Shown piece after piece: positions 24,687 to 31,704 of a DNA stretch of 41,109 nt; the first letter of the stretch is position 1; each line of letters begins with the position of its first letter. The notes below the pieces were generated by a model. That model did not search any database and was not told where the DNA came from. It was given only the letters and a program-made list of their open reading frames with translations. The DNA comes from CAZGOM01 sp964542875 (lineage in GTDB: Bacteria > Planctomycetota > Phycisphaerae > Phycisphaerales > Phycisphaeraceae), in assembly GCA_964542875.1 (NCBI GenBank), contig CAZIWA010000040.1, positions 1 through 41,109 of the forward strand, in the 5' to 3' direction. The position numbers were made by a program, and so were the translations under genes.

Positions 24687-26735
24687 ATGGAAATCGTCAA
24701 ATATATCCCGGTGCTTTCGGCCCTAGCCATGGTGCTTTGCGGGCTTTGCTGCCTGGTGAGGCCGATGCGGGCGCTGGCGCCCGTGTTTACGATCCTGGCG
24801 CTGATTGGATCATTCGGCATCGCGCTGAGCGTGTGGACGCAGGGGACTGCCCCGGTGTACAGCGCCGACAACGTGCTGCCGGACCTGAGCGGCCGGATCG
24901 TGCATCTGTTCACCTGGCTGAGCATGGACTCAGGCTTTGTGGCCAATGTTTCGTTCTACATCGACCCGCTGACGATGCTGATGCTGGGTGTGATCACCGG
25001 CATCGGCACGCTGATCGCCGTTTATGCGGCCGGCTACATGAAGGGTGACCCGGGATACGCGCGGTTTTTCGCCTATGTGTCGCTGTTCATCCTGGCGATG
25101 ACCTGCCTGGTGATGGCTGACAACCTGGTGCTGGTGTACTTCGGCTGGGAAGGCGTGGGCGTGGCCAGCTACCTGCTGATTGGTTTCTACTACAAGCGGC
25201 CCGCAGCGGTGGCCGCGGCCAAGAAGGCGTTTATCGTCAACCGGATCGGCGACTTTGGCTTTGCGCTGGGCATCTTCGCGGTGTACTGGCTGTTTGGCTC
25301 GGTGGAATACAAGGTGATTCTGCCCGCGGCACAGGCGCTCTTGAACGACAAGATCGTGGTGACCGGTGCGGTGGAACAGGCCGTGATCAATTACAAGTCG
25401 GTTTCGCAGGTGCTGCCTTGCCTGGGCGTGATCGCGCCGTTCCTGCTTTTGATGGGGGCGCTGGGCAAGAGCGCGCAGTTCCCGCTGTTTGTGTGGTTGC
25501 CTGACGCGATGGAAGGCCCCACACCGGTGTCGGCGCTGATCCATGCGGCGACGATGGTGACCTCCGGCGTGTACCTGATTGCCCGGTTGAGCCCGGTGTT
25601 CCAGCTTTCCGAATGGGCGCTGCCCACGGTGGCGGTGATCGGCGCGCTGACGGCGATCCTGGGTGCGGTGATCGCGCTGGCGCAAAACGACCTCAAACGC
25701 GTGTGGGCGTATTCAACAGTGTCTCAGCTTGGGTACATGTTCCTGGGCGTGGGCGTGCTGAGCGCATACTCGGGCGTGTTTCACCTGGTGTCGCACGCAT
25801 TCTTCAAGGCTTTGTTGTTCCTGACGGCGGGCAGCGTGATGCACGCGCTGGCGGGTCAACTGGATATGTCGAAGATTTCCGGTTTGCTCAAGAAGATGCC
25901 GGTGACGGGGATCCTGATGCTGATCGGCGCGCTGGCGCTGGCCGGCTTCCCGTTGACCTCGGGCTTCTTCTCCAAAGACGAGATCCTGGCCGCGGCGTTC
26001 AACTACCACGAGCACAAGGGCCTTGGCCTGGTGCTGGGGTGCGTGGGCCTGCTGACGGCGTTCCTGACGGCGTTCTACGCATTTCGGCTCTGGTTCCGGG
26101 TGTTCATGGGCCCGACCAAGTACGAAATGGGCGATGACCACGGGCACGCCTCGCCGGAACACACAGACTCGGGCATTCAAGTGGAGCACCATCAGGAACC
26201 GCATGAAGTGTCCTGGCTGATGAACGGCCCGCTGGCATTGCTGGCGGTGGGCGCGCTGGGCTTTGGCTTCTTGGGACCGAAAGTGGAGACGATTATCCAG
26301 GGCTCCAGCGCACGGTTCGCCAACGTGGTTTCCGAGGAAGCCCATGTGGTGAGCCACGGGCAGATGATGGTGATCTCCAGCGTGGTGGCGGTGCTGGGCA
26401 TCCTGCTGGCGGCTTACTTTCACCTGATCTCCCGGCCGACGGGCGATTCGGTGGCCAAGACGCTGGCCTTCCCGGTGAAACTGCTTTCCAACAAACTTTA
26501 TGTGGATGAGATCTACGACGCGGTGATCGTTCGTCCGCTGAAGGTGACGAGCGACCTGTTGTTTGCGTTCGATCGGATCGTCGTTGAGAACCTTGTAAGC
26601 CTCGTGGGTGCGGTGCCCTCGGGTGTGGGTTACATCGCAAGGATCGGTCAAAAGGGGTCGCTCCAGGGGTATGCCCTTGGGATGGCCTTCGGCCTTGCGG
26701 TGGTCGCGTTCCTGGTCTATCAGTTGGTCTACTAA
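24687..26735 (+). CDS. nuoL: NADH-quinone oxidoreductase subunit L
   Basis: The distal antiporter-like subunit of complex I, 682 residues. The proton-channel residues are visible: Glu in YFGWEGVGVASYLLIGFYY and the TM7 Lys in MGALGKSAQFPLFVWLPDAMEGPTPVSALIHAATMV. The long horizontal helix and final transmembrane helix are at the C-terminus (KLYVDEIYDAVIVRPL and on). The ATG at 24687 is chosen; the open frame extends 53 codons upstream inside nuoK, where the sequence is not NuoL-like. It follows nuoK in one operon. Confidence 0.97.
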   Translation: MEIVKYIPVLSALAMVLCGLCCLVRPMRALAPVFTILALIGSFGIALSVWTQGTAPVYSADNVLPDLSGRIVHLFTWLSMDSGFVANVSFYIDPLTMLMLGVITGIGTLIAVYAAGYMKGDPGYARFFAYVSLFILAMTCLVMADNLVLVYFGWEGVGVASYLLIGFYYKRPAAVAAAKKAFIVNRIGDFGFALGIFAVYWLFGSVEYKVILPAAQALLNDKIVVTGAVEQAVINYKSVSQVLPCLGVIAPFLLLMGALGKSAQFPLFVWLPDAMEGPTPVSALIHAATMVTSGVYLIARLSPVFQLSEWALPTVAVIGALTAILGAVIALAQNDLKRVWAYSTVSQLGYMFLGVGVLSAYSGVFHLVSHAFFKALLFLTAGSVMHALAGQLDMSKISGLLKKMPVTGILMLIGALALAGFPLTSGFFSKDEILAAAFNYHEHKGLGLVLGCVGLLTAFLTAFYAFRLWFRVFMGPTKYEMGDDHGHASPEHTDSGIQVEHHQEPHEVSWLMNGPLALLAVGALGFGFLGPKVETIIQGSSARFANVVSEEAHVVSHGQMMVISSVVAVLGILLAAYFHLISRPTGDSVAKTLAFPVKLLSNKLYVDEIYDAVIVRPLKVTSDLLFAFDRIVVENLVSLVGAVPSGVGYIARIGQKGSLQGYALGMAFGLAVVAFLVYQLVY

Positions 26736-26780
26736 AGAGCCGCTAAACACCTAAAGACACTAACGGGTAAGCCGTTTTCT

Positions 26781-28706
26781 ATGCTAAAACTTCCCTTCAT
26801 TCCGCTTCTTTTCCTGACGCCGATTTTCGGTGCCATGGCGATCGCCATTTTGCCGGGGTCCGACCGGATCGTTCGGTGGGTGAGCCTGGCGTGGTCACTG
26901 GTCGTGCTGGGGGCGACGGGCTGGCTGGCGTGGTGCTTTGAGTGGGACAAGCCTTCCGAATGGCAGTTTCCCACCGATCAAGGCACGATGGAGATGTGGT
27001 ACAAGCAGATCGGCGTGCAGCTTTCATTTGGCGCGGATGCGCTTTCGATCTGGCTGCTGCTCCTGACCGCGGTGCTGGGCGTGCTGGGCATCATCGCGTC
27101 CTGGGATTCGATCAAGGTCCGGGTGAAGGAATTCCATGCGTGGTACCTGCTTCTGCTGGCTTCGCTGATTGCGACGTTCACGGCGCAGGATGCGGTGCTT
27201 TTCTACATCGCCTTTGAATTCACCCTGATTCCTGTGTTCTTCCTGATCAGCGTGTACGGCGGGCATGAACGCCGGCAGGCTGCCAAGACATTCTTCCTGT
27301 ACACCTTTGCGGGATCGATGATCGCGCTTTCGGCGATTCTCTACATGGGGTATTTCTACTCCACGCTGGCGCCGGAGAAGGTGGGCGCAACGGAACCCGG
27401 GATGTGGACGTTCCGGTTCGACATGCTGATGAACATCGCCCACAACCTGCCTGCTTCGACGCAGGGGTTGCTGCTGCTGGCGCTGATGCTGGGCTTTGCG
27501 GTGAAGATTCCGCTGTTTCCGTTCCACAGCGTGCCGCCTGCGGCTTACCCGCAAGCGCCGACCGCGGGGTCTGTATTCCTGGCGGCGGTGCTGGCCAAGA
27601 TGGGCTTGTACGGGATGATCCGCCTGGTGCTGCCTTTGCTGCCGAGCGCGGTGATCGAATACGGTTGGATCATCGGCGTGCTGGCGGTGGTGGGCATCCT
27701 TTACTGCGCGATGATCTGCTGGTCGCAGCGGTCGCTGAAGAAGCTGATCGCCTATTCCTCGATCTCGCACCTTGGGTTCTGCGTGCTGGGGCTGGTGAGC
27801 CTCAACCAGATCGCCATGGGCGGCGCGGGATACTACATGATCAACCACGGGCTTACGATCGCCGGGTTGTTCTTCTGCATCGGGATGCTTGAAGAACGCT
27901 TTAAGACCGACGAAATGCCGATGCTGGGCGGGCTGGCCAAGGCCATGCCGGTGTGGTCTTTCTTCTTCGTGTTCTTCGCGCTGGCGAACGTCGGGCTCCC
28001 CGGGCTCAACGGCTTCTGGGGTGAATTCCTGACCCTGGCGGGCACTTTCCAATCCGGCATGTTTGACTCGCTGCGGACGCCGGAGATCAAGGAAGCGACA
28101 CAGGCGACCTGGTCTCACTGGGGCATCGGCCTGGCCTCGGTGGCCGCTCTGGGTGTGATTCTTTCCGCAATCTACATGCTGCACATGCTGGGCAAGGTGG
28201 TGTTCGGGCCGGTTCGCCTGCCTGTGCTTGGCGCCGGCGCCGATACGGCAGAACCGACGCACGGGCATGCCCCGGCGGAAGGCGCGCGGCTGTCTTTGGA
28301 CCAGGTGAAAGACCTTGGCTTGCGGGAGCTGATCGTGGTGATTCCGCTGGCGCTGGGATGCCTCTGGTTTGGTTTACAGCCTTCTGCGATGGTGAACTCC
28401 ATGCAGGGTGTGATGGTGAATGCACAGCAGGCCGCGAACCTTAAGGCGGGCCCGCAAACCCGGATCCGGATCAACAATGCAAACCTTGATCGGCCGGTGA
28501 ACCCCGAGCCGACGACCAAGCCCGCACCTAAGGCCAAGAAGCCGGCTGCACCCAAGCCCAAGGCGGAAAAGCCGGTTGCACCCGCGGCCGAAGCGACGAC
28601 CAAGCCGCAGGTGGAAGATGCTTCACAAGTGCCGCCGGCCCAGCCTGCCGGGGAAGCACCTGCTGCTGCCACGACCGTGCCGGCGACGACTCAACCCAGC
28701 CCTTAA
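26781..28706 (+). CDS. nuoM: NADH-quinone oxidoreductase subunit M with long C-terminal tail
   Basis: An antiporter-like subunit of complex I, 641 residues against the usual ~500. The channel glutamate is in FYIAFEFTLIPVFF and the channel Lys in GFAVKIPLFPFHSVPPAAYPQAPTAGSV. In most NuoM proteins the segment after the His is WLPDAH; here it is VPPAAY, losing Asp and His. SLKKLIAYSSISHLGF and FANVGLPGLNGFWGEF-type segments are typical. Residues from about 550 form a hydrophilic Lys/Pro/Ala/Thr-rich tail (repeated PK/PA, ending ATTQPSP) with no known domain. It lies 46 bases after nuoL. Confidence 0.95.
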   Translation: MLKLPFIPLLFLTPIFGAMAIAILPGSDRIVRWVSLAWSLVVLGATGWLAWCFEWDKPSEWQFPTDQGTMEMWYKQIGVQLSFGADALSIWLLLLTAVLGVLGIIASWDSIKVRVKEFHAWYLLLLASLIATFTAQDAVLFYIAFEFTLIPVFFLISVYGGHERRQAAKTFFLYTFAGSMIALSAILYMGYFYSTLAPEKVGATEPGMWTFRFDMLMNIAHNLPASTQGLLLLALMLGFAVKIPLFPFHSVPPAAYPQAPTAGSVFLAAVLAKMGLYGMIRLVLPLLPSAVIEYGWIIGVLAVVGILYCAMICWSQRSLKKLIAYSSISHLGFCVLGLVSLNQIAMGGAGYYMINHGLTIAGLFFCIGMLEERFKTDEMPMLGGLAKAMPVWSFFFVFFALANVGLPGLNGFWGEFLTLAGTFQSGMFDSLRTPEIKEATQATWSHWGIGLASVAALGVILSAIYMLHMLGKVVFGPVRLPVLGAGADTAEPTHGHAPAEGARLSLDQVKDLGLRELIVVIPLALGCLWFGLQPSAMVNSMQGVMVNAQQAANLKAGPQTRIRINNANLDRPVNPEPTTKPAPKAKKPAAPKPKAEKPVAPAAEATTKPQVEDASQVPPAQPAGEAPAAATTVPATTQPSP

Positions 28707-28738
28707 TGGCCTTGTTAAACACCCGTCGATAGAGCCTG

Positions 28739-28761
28739 GGCCTTGGCTAAAAAGGCCTTTT
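28739..28761 (+). terminator. Possible attenuator hairpin between nuoM and nuoN
   Basis: A 6-bp stem GGCCTT/AAGGCC with a 7-base loop is followed by four T residues, 33 bases after nuoM. It is weak, so it would at most reduce readthrough into nuoN. Confidence 0.35.
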
Positions 28762-28781
28762 GATACCGAGACCTCACGACA

Positions 28782-30812
28782 ATGATCGATAAACTTCAAA
28801 CGTTAGGGCCTGAGATCGTCCTGCTCATCGGAGCGACGGTCATCCTGTTCATGGGCTTGTTCAAGTCGGCGTCCATCCGGCTGTTGTGCCCATGGGCTGC
28901 GATCTTGACCCTGCTTATCTCAGGCGGCGCGATCGAAGGGTTCACCAGCTTCACCAAGGTGGTGGCGATCGGCAGCGTGCTGCCCATCGCATTGCTGGTG
29001 ATTTTCTTCACCCGGTTTTCCGAATCATCCAACGTGCGCAAGACGGCCTCGTGGGTGACGACGGGCGTGGTGCTTCTGGCTGTGCTGGCGCTGATCGTGA
29101 ACACGACCATCCGGGCCGAAGTGCTCGGGTTTATCTCCAGCTACGTGACCGCAGCGAGCGCGGATCTGTCGGGCTTCGTGAAACTTCTGGTGGTTGTGCT
29201 GGGCGTGCTTCTGGTGGCGGTAGGCGTGGGCGTGCCCACGGAACTGAAATTGACGGGGGCAATCGAAGACGGAAAGTCCAGCGAGCCGTTTGACGCGGGC
29301 AGCGTCATTCGCGGGGAATACTTCGCATTCATGCTGTTGAGCCTGACGGGCGTAATGCTGGTGGGGAGCGCCAATGACCTGATCTGGCTTTTCCTGGCGC
29401 TGGAACTGGTGAGCCTGCCGACGTATGTGATGATCGCCATCACGCGCGACAAGAAGCAGGCGCAGGAATCCGCAGTGAAGTACTTCTATCTGGGAGCGCT
29501 GGCGGCGGCGATCTTCCTGTACGGGTTTGCGCTGATCTACGGCGCAGCAGGCACAACCGTGCTGCTGGCGGACAATCCGGATTCGCTGCTCTCGGTTGCG
29601 GCGCAGGTGCATGAATCAATCAAGGCGGACGGCGAGCTTTCTCCGCTGTTTAAGCTTGGCTTTACGCTGGCGATCATCGGCATCTTTTTTAAGATCGCCG
29701 CGGTGCCGATGCATTTCTATGCCGCCGACGTGTACCAGGGCGCGGCGACCTCCGTGACGGCGTTCCTGTCGGTGGTGCCTAAGATCGCCGGCTTTGTGGC
29801 GCTGGTGATTCTGCTCAACACGATGAAGTGGCCGCTGCCGGCTTACATTACAAATCTGGTGTTGATCTTCGCGGTGCTGACGATGTTCTTCGGGAACACG
29901 CTGGGCCTGCTGCAGACCAACATCAAGCGAATGATGGCGTACAGCTCGATTGCCCACTCAGGCTACATGCTAGTGGCGCTGGTGTGCGTGAGCGCGACGG
30001 TGAGCTCGACCTCCATGGGCAACGGCGTGGCTGCGGTGCTGTTCTACCTGCTGGCTTATGGTCTGGCGAACGTGGCGGTGTTCGGCGTGCTGAGCTGCAT
30101 CCGTGTGAACGGGGAAGAGGCGCAGACGCTGGATGACATTGCAGGATTTGCCCGGTCGCACAAGCGGCTTGGCGCGGTGATGGCGATTGGCGTGTTTTCG
30201 CTGATCGGTCTGCCGCCGCTGGGCACGTTCATCGGCAAGGTGTTCATCTTCGGCGCGGCGTTCACCGACGGGCACCCGTGGATCGTGGTGCTGGCGGTGG
30301 TGAACAGCGCGATCTCCGCGGGCTACTATCTGAAGATTGTCAGCGCGGCGTACGGCTCCAAGCCGAATCCCAACACGCAGATGGCTGTGCGGCGGACACG
30401 TCAGACGGCGGCATGTCTGGCCGCCGCGGGCTGTATTTTGCTGGGTATCGCCGGTAACTGGGTAATTGAACTGGCCCGTGACGCCAGCCCGGTGGAACGC
30501 CTGCGGCGCGAACCGGCGGAGCGGCCTTACATTCCCACCCTGCATGCTTCCAGCAAGCTGGACTCCGAAGCAGAAGCCAAGGCGCAGAAGGAAACTGAAA
30601 AGCGCATGGCTGCCAACCAAGCCAAGATGAAAGCAACCGAAGCCGCCAAGAAGGCCGCTGGCGCGAAGGTGAAGGAACTTGACCTTCCCAAGATGCCCAA
30701 AGGGCCTGCGACGACCCAGCCTGCGGAAGTTTCCGCGGCTCAGGCCGTGGCGACCCAGCCGGCGACGACGCAGCCCGTGGTGCAGACGCAACCGGCAGTC
30801 GAGGTGAAGTAA
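28782..30812 (+). CDS. nuoN: NADH-quinone oxidoreductase subunit N with long C-terminal tail
   Basis: An antiporter-like subunit of complex I, 676 residues against the usual ~490. The channel Glu is in LALELVSLPTYVM, and the channel Lys in FKIAAVPMHFYAADVYQGA. NIKRMMAYSSIAHSGYM and GLPPLGTFIGK are typical. After about residue 570 there is a Lys/Ala-rich stretch predicted helical (EAEAKAQKETEKRMAANQAKMK), then a Pro/Thr/Gln-rich end with repeated ATTQP/ATQP. It is the last nuo gene here; nuoA-I are not adjacent. Confidence 0.96.
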   Translation: MIDKLQTLGPEIVLLIGATVILFMGLFKSASIRLLCPWAAILTLLISGGAIEGFTSFTKVVAIGSVLPIALLVIFFTRFSESSNVRKTASWVTTGVVLLAVLALIVNTTIRAEVLGFISSYVTAASADLSGFVKLLVVVLGVLLVAVGVGVPTELKLTGAIEDGKSSEPFDAGSVIRGEYFAFMLLSLTGVMLVGSANDLIWLFLALELVSLPTYVMIAITRDKKQAQESAVKYFYLGALAAAIFLYGFALIYGAAGTTVLLADNPDSLLSVAAQVHESIKADGELSPLFKLGFTLAIIGIFFKIAAVPMHFYAADVYQGAATSVTAFLSVVPKIAGFVALVILLNTMKWPLPAYITNLVLIFAVLTMFFGNTLGLLQTNIKRMMAYSSIAHSGYMLVALVCVSATVSSTSMGNGVAAVLFYLLAYGLANVAVFGVLSCIRVNGEEAQTLDDIAGFARSHKRLGAVMAIGVFSLIGLPPLGTFIGKVFIFGAAFTDGHPWIVVLAVVNSAISAGYYLKIVSAAYGSKPNPNTQMAVRRTRQTAACLAAAGCILLGIAGNWVIELARDASPVERLRREPAERPYIPTLHASSKLDSEAEAKAQKETEKRMAANQAKMKATEAAKKAAGAKVKELDLPKMPKGPATTQPAEVSAAQAVATQPATTQPVVQTQPAVEVK

Positions 30813-30884
30813 GGTCTGGGCGATGCTTCGTGCATCGGGTTGTTTGGTTTGGTTGTAATGATGATGTCGCACGCACAAGACAAA

Positions 30885-30905
30885 GGCACGGCTGTGGGCC
30901 GTGCT
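30885..30905. terminator. Hairpin between convergent nuoN and TetR genes
   Basis: GCACGG/CCGTGC plus a G-U pair close a 7-base loop CTGTGGG. The stem and loop resemble those at 2455 and 10138. There is no strong U-tract. Confidence 0.5.
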
Positions 30906-30994
30906 GCGGCACCCGGGTGGTTGGTGTTGATGGGGGAGTTTTTTCGGCGCGGGCAAGAGTCGGCAAGAGGCCTGGGCTTTGGTTCCGGAGCGGG

Positions 30995-31582
30995 TTACTT
31001 GGGCCAGGCTTCCAGGGCGATGGCAACGACTTTGCGGAGTTCTTCGCTGGAAGCGCCTGAGGTGGCGCGGACGGCGAGGCCCTGGGTGATGGTGCAGACG
31101 TAGCGGGCCAGGTCCGCAGGGTTGGCTGATTTGGGGAGATCGCCTTCTTTTTTGGCGCGTTCAAAGCGTTTGGCGAGCTTGGTTTCATACTCTGCGCGCT
31201 TGGCGATCATTTCGTTGCGCACGGAATCTGAGTCTTGGCCACAAGCCAGAATGCCATGGACGTGGAGGCAGCCGGGAGGGTTTTTAGGGTTGGTGATGAG
31301 CTCAACGCTGCCATACATGACGTGTTGTGCAACGCCTGCCGCGGTGGGCTCGTTAAGCGCTTCGAGCAGGTGACAGGCGGGGCCTTGCGAGTAGCGGTCC
31401 ACAGCTTTTTTATAGAGGGATTCCTTGTTGCCAAATGCGGCATACATGCTGGGGCGATTGATGCCCATGGCCTGGGTGAGCTCTGGAAGGGAGGCACCTT
31501 CGTAGCCGCGTTTCCAAAAGACACGCAACGCCGCATCAAGCGCCTTGTCAGTGTCAAAAGCTCGTGGTCTGCCTGCGGGCAT
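30995..31582 (-). CDS. TetR/AcrR-family transcriptional regulator
   Basis: A 195-residue repressor-type regulator. The N-terminal TetR DNA-binding domain is complete (GRPRAFDTDKALDAALRVFWKRGY, then ASLPELTQAMGINRPSMYAAFGNKESLYKKAV). The C-terminal ligand domain carries the TetR_C_16/AcrR-like segment NPPGCLHVHGILACG. The effector is unknown. The ATG at 31582 has GGAGG six bases upstream; the open frame runs 42 codons further but that part is not TetR-like. Convergent with nuoN. It is separated from the downstream-facing hybrid kinase cluster by about 120 bases, and a target cannot be named. Confidence 0.93.
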   Translation of the reverse strand: MPAGRPRAFDTDKALDAALRVFWKRGYEGASLPELTQAMGINRPSMYAAFGNKESLYKKAVDRYSQGPACHLLEALNEPTAAGVAQHVMYGSVELITNPKNPPGCLHVHGILACGQDSDSVRNEMIAKRAEYETKLAKRFERAKKEGDLPKSANPADLARYVCTITQGLAVRATSGASSEELRKVVAIALEAWPK

Positions 31583-31609
31583 GGCCGCCTCCGTTGTGGA
31601 ACCGCTTAC

Positions 31610-31615
31610 ATTATA
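31610..31615 (-). promoter_or_regulatory. -10 box of the TetR gene
   Basis: TATAAT on the minus strand, a full consensus -10, lies 28 bases before the ATG. No clear -35 stands at 16-18 bases, so a regulator may be needed. Confidence 0.45.
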
Positions 31616-31676
31616 TACCTCACGATACATTAATCCATTGGGAACGGGTTGTAAATACGAGAGGGATTGGGTCTGA

Positions 31677-31693
31677 GGTCTGGTCAGAGAAAG
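31677..31693. repeat. Short dispersed intergenic repeat, copy 3 (GGTCTGGTC core)
   Basis: GGTCTGGTCAGAGAAAG differs at two bases from the copy at 3358 (see also 13002). It lies between the TetR gene and the stop codon of the first hybrid kinase. Confidence 0.45.
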
Positions 31694-31704
31694 AGGAGAG
31701 GGGC

